A DNA stretch of 64,000 nucleotides from Bog-950 sp046329495 (lineage in GTDB: Bacteria > Bacteroidota > Bacteroidia > Chitinophagales > LD1), in the NCBI GenBank assembly GCA_046329495.1, contig JAXLUO010000012.1, positions 48,295 to 112,294 of the forward strand, read 5' to 3'. Positions 42,303-51,558 of the stretch are shown one piece after another (positions within the stretch are counted from its first letter, which is position 1; each line of letters begins with the position of its first letter). A program made the translations under genes and the position numbers. Below the pieces are notes generated by a model. That model saw only the letters and a list, made by a program, of their open reading frames with translations, had not been told where the DNA came from and made no database searches.

Positions 42303-45077
42303 TTATTGCATGCGGAAGGCCAAACTTACAAAGTAAGAGGTGCCGTAGGCATAGAATAATTTAGGAGGAAACTTGTTTACGTTGTTCTGGAAGAAGTCGA
42401 AACGCATTTGTTCAAATCCTCCTGTAATAAACTTCTGATTATTGGTAACGTTATTAATACCTACGTTAAATACCAGGTAGTAGCGCTTTTTCAAACTCTT
42501 AAACTGATTATTGAGTAACCATGAATAACCGGCAAAAATGTCCATCATAAACTGGCCTTTTAAGCGGGTTTGGTTAACCACATTGTTCCATTCGGTTGAG
42601 CCTTGTTCCAGAGGTGCAATACCTTCCGTAGTTCTGCGGGCTGGGTTAAAGTTCAACCACATCCAGTCGTAATAGTTAAAGTTTACGTTGATGAACCAAA
42701 ACTTAGGGTCGCGGTACGAAATACCGAATGAGGTAGCCAGTTGCGGCACACCGCCAACGTTAAAGTTCTTTTGGTAAACGGTTTCGGTTTGCTTCAGTGT
42801 GGCACTGTTGTCCTCGGTTATATTTGCTGTAGGGCGCGATGTGTAAGTGTAACGGCCAAAACTACCAACAGCAGTAGCACTAAAGCCTTTCCATATTTTA
42901 AACTCTGAACCAACTTCTAAACCCCAGTGGCGGCTGTTTATACCCGTTAAGGTATAGTTTACAAACGTGCGGAGGTCATCATGGTAGAAGGTGATGGTTT
43001 TTGTTTGGTTGTTAAACTGGGTAAAGAACAGATCCGCCTTCAACTTAACGTTAGGCGAACGGTATTGATACCCCAATTCTCCCCCAAAAATGTTTTCGCT
43101 CTTTAAGTTAGAGGCCACGTCGTTACGTGTACGGGGCGATACAAAGGCATCATCAAAGTAGGGTGCACGGCTTTGTGCCGTTCCGTTCAGGTAAAGATAG
43201 TTACGGCCATCCACCTTATACGTTACACCTGCTTTAAACGCATAGTTAAAGAAATTCTGTACTACCGATTTGCCTTCACTGGTTAACGGGAATAAACCGT
43301 TTTTAACCTTGCCATCGCGCCAGAAACTGGTAAACGATAACTCTGTGCCAACAAAGAAATCTACTTTATTATAGCGGAACACCGGTGTAGCCCATATGCC
43401 TGCACGGTGAATGTTGGCTACATAATCATACCCGAACTTATCTCCTTCATAAAGTATACGGTTAGGGTGGTTCAAGTCGTTTTGTGCGGCCGAGAAGCTA
43501 TCCGGGAATGAACGTTCTGCAAACTGGTTAACATCCACATAAAAATCCGCCCCCATCAGGTCAACTACTTTCTTGTAGTTTTCGCGCATTTGCATCTGGT
43601 AGGTTAAACCGGCAGAAATTGAAATGTGGTCGGTAAGGTTATTATTATACGTAGTAGCAAAGTCAAACTTCTTGATGTTTTGAATACGGTTTTCAAGAAT
43701 GTAACGGGCACGCTTACCGGTAACCGACTTCGTAGGGTCGCCGTCAACGCTGTCAATGGTTTCCCAACTCATGGCGTTTGCCTGGTAAAGGTTATCCCAG
43801 TTTATCTGGCGCATGCTTTCGTTTAAGGTCATAGCATCGCGCAACACAGCCTTTTGGGTTGAGTCTTCCTGGTAGCTTGGCAGGTAGCGGTAATAATCCG
43901 GAGCAGGGTTAGCAGCATTGTTCCAGTCTATAGCCGTTACCGAGCTAACCCCGAACGAGAAACCTGCAGCCGTTAGCAGGTTGCTGCGGTTATTGATCTT
44001 CCATTCGTGGGTAAGAATAAACATCGGCAGGTGGTTATAGCCGATCTTCGCATTGCGCTTAACACCGTTTTGCCACCCCCAGTTAGGATTATAGTAGTTA
44101 CTGCCGGCAAGGTCATACATTTCCTGTGTAGCTGCGCTTTGGCGTCCGCTTTTGGTAGGTGCGCCAAAGGCAGTCAGGCTTAATGAATGTTTGCTGCCAA
44201 AGTATTTGTCAACCGAAAGGAAGTAAGAATAACCATCATAGAAAGTGCCTGGCACATAACCTTCATAAGCCCAACGGCGGCTAAAACTGGCCGATACCGC
44301 CCAACCATGCTTTAACATACCGGTGCTATAGGTGGCCATTAAACGATGACGGTAATTGCGGTTAGTTACCGCATAGGAAAGTTGTAGCTGTTTACGCTGC
44401 TTGCTGGCGCGCGAATCAAGCGAATAGCTGGCACCTATGCCACCATAGGTAAAAGTAGCAGGTTGCAAACCAACCACGTTTTCGCGGTTCATCATTACGT
44501 TATTTAAACCACCCCATTGCGAGTAAGTGGCTCCGCCATCATCTAAGTCGTTAACCGGAAGGCCGTTCATATAGGTGGTAAAATTCTCCTGTTCGTAACC
44601 ACGGATACGGAAACGCGCCTCGCTGAATATAAATGAAGCGGTACTTACAAACGGATCCCTCGAAGCATTTAAAGCACTTGAAACGGCACTGGTGCTGCCT
44701 TCTTTATTTTCCGATTCGCTTAAAGAGATAATCGGGATATTCTCCTGGTTTTGGCGGGCGTCCTCGTTTTCATCGGCCTTGTACGAAACATAACCGATGT
44801 TTACCAGGCGGGTATCAACCTTATAGCTTCCTAATTGGTAAACCTTTTCACCAATCTTTACCTCCAGCTTATATTCTCCGTTTGCTACATCTGCAACAAA
44901 CTTACCATCTTCGTTAGTAGAAACTGTATAGCTGTTTGAATCGGAAGTTAAAGTTACCGTTGCCTTTTGAGCAGGTTCTGTAGTTGCTTCTTCCTGAATA
45001 TTGCCGGTTATTACATTTAGCTGCGAGAAGGCTAAGAACGGCATCAGGAGGGTGAGGAGTAAAAGAGCTTTTTTCAT
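42303..45077 (-). CDS. TonB-dependent outer membrane receptor
   Basis: 924 residues from the ATG at 45077; the longer frame (45137) crosses a -7 promoter element. The signal peptide MKKALLLLTLLMPFLAFSQ is followed by a carboxypeptidase-regulatory-like domain (about 20-100), a plug with FRIRGYEQENFTTYMNGLPVND, and a large barrel ending in aromatic SYFVSLAFRMQ. Conserved GSTSAVSSALNASRDPF precedes the plug. It imports an unknown ligand with TonB energy, partnered by the downstream DUF5689 lipoprotein. Confidence 0.92.
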   Translation of the reverse strand: MKKALLLLTLLMPFLAFSQLNVITGNIQEEATTEPAQKATVTLTSDSNSYTVSTNEDGKFVADVANGEYKLEVKIGEKVYQLGSYKVDTRLVNIGYVSYKADENEDARQNQENIPIISLSESENKEGSTSAVSSALNASRDPFVSTASFIFSEARFRIRGYEQENFTTYMNGLPVNDLDDGGATYSQWGGLNNVMMNRENVVGLQPATFTYGGIGASYSLDSRASKQRKQLQLSYAVTNRNYRHRLMATYSTGMLKHGWAVSASFSRRWAYEGYVPGTFYDGYSYFLSVDKYFGSKHSLSLTAFGAPTKSGRQSAATQEMYDLAGSNYYNPNWGWQNGVKRNAKIGYNHLPMFILTHEWKINNRSNLLTAAGFSFGVSSVTAIDWNNAANPAPDYYRYLPSYQEDSTQKAVLRDAMTLNESMRQINWDNLYQANAMSWETIDSVDGDPTKSVTGKRARYILENRIQNIKKFDFATTYNNNLTDHISISAGLTYQMQMRENYKKVVDLMGADFYVDVNQFAERSFPDSFSAAQNDLNHPNRILYEGDKFGYDYVANIHRAGIWATPVFRYNKVDFFVGTELSFTSFWRDGKVKNGLFPLTSEGKSVVQNFFNYAFKAGVTYKVDGRNYLYLNGTAQSRAPYFDDAFVSPRTRNDVASNLKSENIFGGELGYQYRSPNVKLKADLFFTQFNNQTKTITFYHDDLRTFVNYTLTGINSRHWGLEVGSEFKIWKGFSATAVGSFGRYTYTSRPTANITEDNSATLKQTETVYQKNFNVGGVPQLATSFGISYRDPKFWFINVNFNYYDWMWLNFNPARRTTEGIAPLEQGSTEWNNVVNQTRLKGQFMMDIFAGYSWLLNNQFKSLKKRYYLVFNVGINNVTNNQKFITGGFEQMRFDFFQNNVNKFPPKLFYAYGTSYFVSLAFRMQ

Positions 45078-45111
45078 GCAATTGATGTTAGCTGCCCGTT
45101 TTTGCGGGGCG

Positions 45112-45120
45112 GCAAACTTA
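45112..45120 (-). promoter_or_regulatory. -7 promoter element for the TonB receptor operon
   Basis: On the minus strand this reads TAAGTTTGC, an exact TAnnTTTG(Y) match, 35 bases before the ATG at 45077. It lies inside the longer ORF, which argues for the shorter start. Confidence 0.55.
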
Positions 45121-45230
45121 ATCAAATTTGGTTGCATGGATTTGGGCCATTGTTAATAACAGGATAAGATTGTGTTAAAGTGCCATTAGATGCTGATTTA
45201 CAATAAATTAGAACAAGTATCTTTTAACCT

Positions 45231-45264
45231 TTTGCCCCCGGCAACCTCCTTTTCTTTATATTTG
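45231..45264 (+). promoter_or_regulatory. Promoter of the radical SAM gene
   Basis: TTTG (45231-45234), a 22-base spacer and TATATTTG (45257-45264) match the complete TTTG-N17-23-TAnnTTTG consensus. The ATG follows at 45306, giving a ~35-base leader. Confidence 0.65.
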
Positions 45265-45305
45265 AAATGCCGTTTAAAGGGTAAAATAAGAAGCTGCTAT
45301 CATAG

Positions 45306-46742
45306 ATGTTTAAGCAATTGTGGAACATATTCCGGGCACAGCGTGAGCCTGTGGCGTTAAACCCCCAGGATGCCGTTAGTGCCTATAATGCCACCCGCAA
45401 AAAGGAGTTGCGTGGCAGCTTTTGCTATGCACCATCCGTAAATATGCTCTTCTCGCAGGATGGGTCCGTATTTGCCTGTTGTCATAACCTGGAAACATTG
45501 GTAGGTCGCTATCCCGATATGAGCATCAGCCAAATATGGAAGAGCGCGCAGGCAAATGCTTTCCGGCAACGTATGGAGCGCTTCGACCTTTCACATGGTT
45601 GCAGCATCTGTAAAGCTGATCTTGAAACCCACAACTTTCAGGAAATACGCGCGGGCCACTTCGATAGGGTGCCGAGGCATGCCCAATACCCCACCATGAT
45701 GGAGTTTGTGCTTACCAATACCTGCAATCTGGAATGTGTAATGTGCAAAGGCGAATACTCTTCGATGATTCGCCAGAACCGCGAAAAACTTCCACCTATC
45801 CGCAGTCCTTATGATGAACACTTTCTTGAGCAACTGAAAGAGTTTATCCCTTACTTGCACGAAACCCGGTTTAGCGGATCGGGAGAGGCATTTGCTATTG
45901 ATGTGAACTATCGCATCTGGGATATGCTGCTACAGCAAAATCCTGGTTGTATTATTATGGTGCAAACCAATGGCACTTTTTTGAACAGCCGGATTAAGGA
46001 TTACCTGGAACGCGGAAACTTCCAGATTGGTGTATCGCTCGATTCGCTTAAAAAGGAAGTATATGAAGGCATTAGGGTACATGCCAGTTTCGATAAGGTG
46101 TTGAGCAACATTGATTATTTCAGCGATTACTGCCGTAAACGCAAACAAAAATTTGTGCTGGCAATGTGTGTTATGCGCGAAAACTGGCGCGAACTTCCTG
46201 ACTTTGTAAACTTCGCTAATACCAAAGATGCTGTAGTTAATTTCCATAAAGTGTGGTTCCCGGTTGAGAATGCCCTACATAATCTAAGTGCCGATAAACT
46301 GAAAGAAATTTACGAATACCTGAGTGCCAGAGATGTAAACGAAGATGGTTTGCATGGCAAGTGGAATCGCAGGCATTACCACTACATGGTATCGGTAATT
46401 AAACAATGGTTAGATAAAGCCCTGGAATTAGGGGCCGAAGGCAGGTTGGTGGATACCTTACATGAAAGTGAATTACTGCCGTATTTTGAGAAGAAACTAC
46501 GCCAGCAGTTAGGATACGAAGACTTAACCGAAGAGAGAAGAAAAGAGATGGAAATGTATATGAGCAAAGTAAAAACGGTAGTGGATTATCCGGGATTGCC
46601 AGCGGACAGGTTAACCATCTTAAAAACTATCTGTTTAGTGCCTCCTGCTGAGTTGGAAATACCTATCAAAACAAAAACAGCCGAAGAATTGATTGCTGAT
46701 TTAAGCATGTTTGTCACCCAAAATGCAGCAGTGCAAAATTAG
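45306..46742 (+). CDS. Radical SAM protein with SPASM-like Cys motif N-terminal to the SAM domain
   Basis: 478 residues. The radical SAM cluster motif is CNLECVMC (C140, C144, C147), in NTCNLECVMCKGEYS. A Cys set lies before it: C40 in GSFCYAPSV, C58/C59 in VFACCHN, and C99/C102 in HGCSIC. This arrangement reads as a SPASM or twitch-type auxiliary cluster module placed at the N-terminus, where it is normally C-terminal. The rest includes FSGSGEAFAID and IMVQTNGTFL, typical of the partial TIM barrel. The substrate is unknown; peptide or nucleotide-sugar modification are possibilities. The hydrolase gene starts 2 bases after its stop. Confidence 0.88.
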   Translation: MFKQLWNIFRAQREPVALNPQDAVSAYNATRKKELRGSFCYAPSVNMLFSQDGSVFACCHNLETLVGRYPDMSISQIWKSAQANAFRQRMERFDLSHGCSICKADLETHNFQEIRAGHFDRVPRHAQYPTMMEFVLTNTCNLECVMCKGEYSSMIRQNREKLPPIRSPYDEHFLEQLKEFIPYLHETRFSGSGEAFAIDVNYRIWDMLLQQNPGCIIMVQTNGTFLNSRIKDYLERGNFQIGVSLDSLKKEVYEGIRVHASFDKVLSNIDYFSDYCRKRKQKFVLAMCVMRENWRELPDFVNFANTKDAVVNFHKVWFPVENALHNLSADKLKEIYEYLSARDVNEDGLHGKWNRRHYHYMVSVIKQWLDKALELGAEGRLVDTLHESELLPYFEKKLRQQLGYEDLTEERRKEMEMYMSKVKTVVDYPGLPADRLTILKTICLVPPAELEIPIKTKTAEELIADLSMFVTQNAAVQN

Positions 46743-46743
46743 T

Positions 46744-47517
46744 ATGCAGCTTAATTTCAAAACTTTCGGCGAGGGCTTTCCTCTTATCATCCTGCACGGC
46801 TTAATGGGCTCGTTAGATAATTGGCAAAGTATTGCTAAAAAACTGGCTGAACATTTTAAAGTCTATATAATAGATCAGCGCAATCATGGCCGTTCGCAGC
46901 ATAGCACTGAAATGAGTTATGCCATATTGAGTGCCGACCTGCTTGATTTTATGCATCAACAGCAAATAGAACGGGCACATTTAATCGGTCATTCAATGGG
47001 TGGTAAAACAGTTATGCAATTTGCATTACTACACCCGGAAATGGTTAGCAAACTGGTGGTGGTAGATATTACCCCTGCCGCTATTGAAGATAAGCACAGC
47101 GCTGTTTTTCAGGCCTTGTTTAAAGTTGATTTGGCTACCATAACCGATAGGAGGCAGGCGGAAGAAATACTGCGAAAAGGATTGGACGGAGATGAAACTA
47201 CGGTTCAGTTTTTAATGAAGAGTTTAACACGTACCGATGATGGAGCTGGATTCATCTGGCGCTTTAACCTGCCGGTGTTGTATCAGCATTACCCTGAAAT
47301 TAGCGCTGCTATTGAATCATCCGTGCCGTTTATGGGCCATTCCCTGTTTATTAAGGGTGCCAAATCGGGATACATTACCGCAACAACCTATGAAAAGGTT
47401 ATTGATTTATTCCCCAATAACGAGTTGCTGGAAATTGCCGATGCCGGGCATTGGGTACATGCCGAAAAGCCCGTGGAATTTACCGACGGCGTGCTGAAGT
47501 TTTTACGCGCCGTTTAA
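46744..47517 (+). CDS. Alpha/beta-fold hydrolase (YbfF-like esterase)
   Basis: 257 residues from the ATG at 46744, just after the radical SAM stop; the longer frame overlaps it. LHGLMGSLDNWQ forms the oxyanion region, DQRNHGRSQHS follows, GHSMGGKT carries the nucleophile Ser, and DAGHWVHAEKP carries the catalytic His. This matches YbfF-type esterases that cleave short acyl or thioester bonds. Tight linkage with the radical SAM gene may be operonic convenience or a joint pathway. Confidence 0.88.
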   Translation: MQLNFKTFGEGFPLIILHGLMGSLDNWQSIAKKLAEHFKVYIIDQRNHGRSQHSTEMSYAILSADLLDFMHQQQIERAHLIGHSMGGKTVMQFALLHPEMVSKLVVVDITPAAIEDKHSAVFQALFKVDLATITDRRQAEEILRKGLDGDETTVQFLMKSLTRTDDGAGFIWRFNLPVLYQHYPEISAAIESSVPFMGHSLFIKGAKSGYITATTYEKVIDLFPNNELLEIADAGHWVHAEKPVEFTDGVLKFLRAV

Positions 47518-47527
47518 CTCAAATTTT

Positions 47528-47536
47528 TAGATTTGC
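47528..47536 (+). promoter_or_regulatory. -7 promoter element of the aldolase gene
   Basis: TAGATTTGC is an exact TAnnTTTG(Y) match, 18 bases before the ATG at 47555. Confidence 0.5.
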
Positions 47537-47554
47537 GCGCACTAAAATTGAGTT

Positions 47555-48616
47555 ATGAAGCGCGACGCTATCGCAAAACTATTGGGCGAAGAAAAAGCCA
47601 ACTACCTGCTTAACCACGAATCGAAGACTATTTCGAAGGAGCAACTCCACATTCCTGCTCCCAACTTCATTGATAATATTTGGAAAGATTCAAACCGTAA
47701 CATCCAAACGCTGCGCAACCTGCAGTGGATTGCCGGCAACGGCCGTTTGGCTAATACCGGTTATGTGTCCATTCTTCCGGTAGACCAGGGTATTGAGCAC
47801 AGTGCAGGTGCTTCGTTTGCACCAAACGTGCCTATGTTTGATGCGGAGAACATCGTAAAACTGGCTATTGAAGGCGGTTGTAACGCCGTTGCTTCAACCT
47901 ATGGTGTTTTAGGCATTGTTGCCCGCAAATACGCACATAAAATACCTTTCATCGTTAAAATAAACCACAACGAGTTTATTAGCTACCCTAACTCGTTCGA
48001 TCAAATCATGTTTGGTAAGGTTAAGGATGCCTGGAACATGGGTGCCGCTGCTGTAGGTGCTACCATTTACTTTGGTAGCGAAGAAAGCAAGCGCCAGATT
48101 GTGGAAGTAGCCGAAGCCTTTGAATATGCCCACGAACTGGGTATGGCTACCGTTTTATGGTGCTACCTGCGTAATCCGGCATTTAAAAAGGATGGCGTTG
48201 ATTACCACGTGGCAGCCGACCTTACCGGCCAGGCTAACCACTTAGGTGTAACCATACAAGCCGATATTATTAAACAAAAGTTGCCTGAAAACAACGGCGG
48301 TTATAATGCTGTTAACTTCGGTAAAACACATAAAAAAGTATACTCCGAGTTAACTACCGATCATCCTATCGATCTCTGCCGTTACCAGGTAGCCAACTGC
48401 TACATGGGCCGCGTAGGCTTAATTAACTCAGGCGGTGCCAGCAGCGGCGAAACCGATTTAGCAGAAGCAGTTGCCACAGCCATCATTAACAAGCGCGCAG
48501 GCGGTATGGGCCTTATTTCGGGTCGTAAAGCCTTCCAGCGTCCGTTAAAAGATGGCGTTGCCCTGTTAAACGCTATTCAGGATATTTACCTGAGCAACGA
48601 GGTTACAATCGCTTAA
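47555..48616 (+). CDS. Class I fructose-bisphosphate aldolase (FbaB/DhnA type)
   Basis: 353 residues. GYVSILPVDQGIEHSAGASF near residue 70 contains the DQG(I/M)EH phosphate-site signature. PFIVKINHNEFISYPN and GAAAVGATIYFGSE follow, and the Schiff-base Lys is expected in the TVLWCYLRNPAFKKDG to GKTHKKVY part. The family cleaves fructose 1,6-bisphosphate to triose phosphates without a metal. GGASSGETDLAEAV near the C-terminus matches the phosphate-binding loop. A DhnA-type aldolase of another pathway is a less likely alternative. Confidence 0.9.
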   Translation: MKRDAIAKLLGEEKANYLLNHESKTISKEQLHIPAPNFIDNIWKDSNRNIQTLRNLQWIAGNGRLANTGYVSILPVDQGIEHSAGASFAPNVPMFDAENIVKLAIEGGCNAVASTYGVLGIVARKYAHKIPFIVKINHNEFISYPNSFDQIMFGKVKDAWNMGAAAVGATIYFGSEESKRQIVEVAEAFEYAHELGMATVLWCYLRNPAFKKDGVDYHVAADLTGQANHLGVTIQADIIKQKLPENNGGYNAVNFGKTHKKVYSELTTDHPIDLCRYQVANCYMGRVGLINSGGASSGETDLAEAVATAIINKRAGGMGLISGRKAFQRPLKDGVALLNAIQDIYLSNEVTIA

Positions 48617-48685
48617 GATTTACATATCGGGTGCAGTTAATTGCTGCAGTTTCAGTTTTTGGGTTATTAGAGCTAACATTGTGCT

Positions 48686-49546
48686 ATGACCGAAGAGAAA
48701 GTGCCATGGTGGAAGCGGTTTCGGAAAGGTGTACAAACCTCAACGGAAGAGAAAAAGGAAACCCCTGAAGGGATATGGCATAAATGCCCGGGCTGCAAAG
48801 CCACGGTATTGGCCGATACCTTACACGAAAATTTAAATGTTTGCCCCGAATGCGGCTATCACGAAAAGATTGACGCTGAGGGCTATTTTCAAATAATTTT
48901 TGAAGGCGATAACTATAGGGTGTTATACGACAACCTGGTGCCTGTCGATTTACTGCATTTTGCCGATTCAAAACCATACAGTAAGCGTATAAAGGATGCA
49001 GAAGCATCTACCGGTTTAACGGAAGCAATGAAGGTTGCCGTTGGCAAGCTTGGTGCTTACGATCTGGTAATTGCCGCCATGGATTTTGGCTACATAGGCG
49101 GTTCCATGGGTTCGGTAATGGGCGAGAAAATTGCCCGGGCTATTGATTACTGCATAGAGCATAAAACGCCCTTGCTGATTATATCAAAGTCGGGAGGTGC
49201 CCGCATGCAGGAAAGTGCATTCTCCCTCATGCAAATGGCTAAAACCTCTGCTAAATTAAATCAACTGGCAAACGCCAAAATCCCGTATATAAGCCTGCTT
49301 ACCAACCCAACTACCGGTGGTGTTACAGCTTCTTTTGCCATGCTGGGCGATTTGAACATTGCGGAACCCGGCGCTTTGATAGGTTTTGCCGGCCCACGGG
49401 TAATTGAAGAAACGATTAAGAAGAAACTGCCGGATAACTTTCAAACCTCCGAGTTTCAACTGGAGAATGGTTTTCTGGACTTTATTGTCCCACGCAAAGA
49501 ACTTCGAGAAAGACTGTTGACAGTCCTCGACTTATTACACAAATAA
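48686..49546 (+). CDS. accD: Acetyl-CoA carboxylase carboxyltransferase subunit beta
   Basis: 286 residues, standard length. An N-terminal zinc ribbon has CPGC (C34, C37) and CPEC (C53, C56). The crotonase-like carboxyltransferase core has GYIGGSMGSVMGEKIARAID-type sequence (GGSMGSVMGEKI), SGGARMQES and NPTTGGVTASFAMLGD. With AccA it moves the carboxyl from biotin to acetyl-CoA, committing carbon to fatty acid synthesis. accA is not in the window. It ends at a strong terminator. Confidence 0.97.
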   Translation: MTEEKVPWWKRFRKGVQTSTEEKKETPEGIWHKCPGCKATVLADTLHENLNVCPECGYHEKIDAEGYFQIIFEGDNYRVLYDNLVPVDLLHFADSKPYSKRIKDAEASTGLTEAMKVAVGKLGAYDLVIAAMDFGYIGGSMGSVMGEKIARAIDYCIEHKTPLLIISKSGGARMQESAFSLMQMAKTSAKLNQLANAKIPYISLLTNPTTGGVTASFAMLGDLNIAEPGALIGFAGPRVIEETIKKKLPDNFQTSEFQLENGFLDFIVPRKELRERLLTVLDLLHK

Positions 49547-49576
49547 AAAAAGGCGGTTGTTCAACCGCCTTTTTTT
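49545..49576. terminator. Bidirectional terminator
   Basis: AAAAAAAGGCGGTTG (49545-49559) pairs with CAACCGCCTTTTTTT (49562-49576). It serves accD and the convergent monooxygenase-like gene. Confidence 0.9.
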
Positions 49577-49594
49577 ATGAGATACAGTAACCTG

Positions 49595-51295
49595 TTATTC
49601 GGTTACAACAAATTTACGGGTGTAGATAGAGCCATCAATTACCAAACGGGCTAAGTAAATACCTGCCGAAAGCTGCTCATTGTTGCCAATGGTAATTTCG
49701 TGCATGCCTTCATCCTGCTTTTCACGGTTTAAGGTAGCAACTGTTTTACCGGTAATATCAACAACCGAAGCCTCTACAGTAGCACCTTTCTCAAGCGTAT
49801 AAACAATCTTGCCATTGCCATTCATTGGGTTTGGCACAACCGACATATAAATTTTAGCGCTGTTCTGATCGTTAATAGCGTTTAATCCGTCAGGCAGTTG
49901 GCTGGTATAGTAATAATAGAACAACTGCATTTCGTCGTTGGTTGTAAAGCCAAAGGTTACAATAGGCTGTTGCACATTCCAGGTGGTACGGGCCACCAGA
50001 CCTGCTTTTTTGTTGTTGTGCTTACCAAATTTAACCGGCATAAAATTGGCAAAGTATTCGGTTGATGGGTGTTCCCAGTCGTAGTAACCACGGTCGTAGT
50101 TATTGGTATAGTCATAAAAACCTTCGTATAACTTATCGGTAATGGTGCCGGTAGTATCGCGCAGGTAAATGTCATAATCGGTGCCATACTTGTGTGCATG
50201 CGAAGTTAAAGCCCAGATATAACGCCATTCTTTGGTAGAAGAGTTGTTTGCCGGATCATCGTAATCACGGGTCTGGTTACCTTGTGGCAACACCAGCGTG
50301 GCATTGTTTACCAGGTTGGCTTTCATCTCAATCGTATTCGGATTGCGTGGTTGATAGTAGATATTGAAGTAAAAATCACATGGAAGAACCGCTGAAGCAT
50401 TGTAGTTCTTAACGTGGTAGTTCATATCCAGGTAAGTCTTCTTATCCCAGAACAATGCCGTACCGGTTGGTAAGTGGAATTCTGCATCATCCTGCCAGGC
50501 ACTGGTCAGGTTTTTGTTGCCGTCAAAAGAGGTAGCGCCACCAATTAACTGCACTCTTTCCATGCCCATCTCGCGGTAAGCCGCAGAAACCGAATCATAA
50601 AATTGGAATAACAGGAAGTGGTGTGATTGTTGGTTCATGAAACCATCAATACGGTCAACTTCCGGCAGCACAGGAAAGTTCACTTCTTGTTGCAATAACC
50701 ATTCTTGTTCTGTTTCGCCGCTTACAGGCAAAAACACTGGACCCATGCGGAACTGTAAACCTGTGCCTGCAGCAGGTTTTGCCGGTTTAGGGAGAAATGG
50801 CATGGTAGGGTTGTTGTAGTAATCGCTTACCAGGTTCCAATCGGGCGTTTTATCACCGCTGCCATAAGTTTGCTTTGCAGCATACATAATCCATTGACGG
50901 AAGAACTCGATCTCGGTATTGCTAAGTTGATTACCAGCCGTATCCTTCATTAAAGCACCTTCCGATGCCTCCAGAGATAGGTCCGTGTCAAAACCCGCCC
51001 CTGCAATTTTACGCAACAGAAAGCTCATGTAAGGATGTCCCGGTTTCACCAGTTTTTCATATTTGCTTACTGAACTTGCATTGCCTGGTGTTACGTTGTA
51101 AATGGCATTGTATACATCGGTTTGTGTGCCGGTAAACAGTAGTGCTTGCGAGCCGTCGGTAGCCGAGGAACTGTGGCAATTGCTGTTTTGGCATTTGCCG
51201 TTTAAAACGGTGTAAATCCGCTCAAATGGTGTTTGAGCAGAAAGAATGGTGGTAAGTAAAAAAGAAAATGATAATGCTGTGTAAAATTTTTTCAT
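49595..51295 (-). CDS. Secreted cytochrome-like/copper type II monooxygenase fusion, T9SS (second copy)
   Basis: 566 residues, a paralogue of the protein at 2310. The signal peptide (1-20, ending LSAQ) is followed by CQNSNCH (C35, C40, H41), an even wider CX4CH spacing. Copper-ligand motifs follow in family order: QQSHHFLLF, MNYHVKNYN, SHAHKYGTDYDIY and TNDEMQLFYYYY. The C-terminus (VVPNPMNGNG, SAGIYLARL) is a T9SS sorting domain. Expected role: surface or secreted O2-dependent hydroxylation; the cytochrome-like part may be an electron entry or, if haem is not bound, a disulfide-stabilised cap. The two copies differ too much to be a recent duplication. Confidence 0.8.
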   Translation of the reverse strand: MKKFYTALSFSFLLTTILSAQTPFERIYTVLNGKCQNSNCHSSSATDGSQALLFTGTQTDVYNAIYNVTPGNASSVSKYEKLVKPGHPYMSFLLRKIAGAGFDTDLSLEASEGALMKDTAGNQLSNTEIEFFRQWIMYAAKQTYGSGDKTPDWNLVSDYYNNPTMPFLPKPAKPAAGTGLQFRMGPVFLPVSGETEQEWLLQQEVNFPVLPEVDRIDGFMNQQSHHFLLFQFYDSVSAAYREMGMERVQLIGGATSFDGNKNLTSAWQDDAEFHLPTGTALFWDKKTYLDMNYHVKNYNASAVLPCDFYFNIYYQPRNPNTIEMKANLVNNATLVLPQGNQTRDYDDPANNSSTKEWRYIWALTSHAHKYGTDYDIYLRDTTGTITDKLYEGFYDYTNNYDRGYYDWEHPSTEYFANFMPVKFGKHNNKKAGLVARTTWNVQQPIVTFGFTTNDEMQLFYYYYTSQLPDGLNAINDQNSAKIYMSVVPNPMNGNGKIVYTLEKGATVEASVVDITGKTVATLNREKQDEGMHEITIGNNEQLSAGIYLARLVIDGSIYTRKFVVTE

Positions 51296-51523
51296 TTCGG
51301 TGTTTGGTGATTTTAGTCATCCCGAAGGTAGTGATTACTAAATCATATGCAAACTGAATCAATCTTTTTAACCGGATAATTTTTGCACGCTTTACAGGGC
51401 GAACTAAGATGCCTGTGTGCTTAGCCCTGCTTTAATGGTTTCTTAAGATTTTAGTAATCCGGACACATGAACAAATTGGCAATAATTATGTTCCAAATTA
51501 ACCCTTCAACATGGCGAACTTTC

Positions 51524-51532
51524 TATTTTTGC
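51524..51532 (+). promoter_or_regulatory. -7 promoter element of the TonB/DUF4249 operon
   Basis: TATTTTTGC is an exact TAnnTTTG(Y) match lying between the far upstream ATG (51511) and the ATG at 51559. Transcription from it would start after 51511, so the 51559 start is the functional one. Confidence 0.55.
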
Positions 51533-51558
51533 GGCCTCAAAAATTATCAGGGGCTCAA

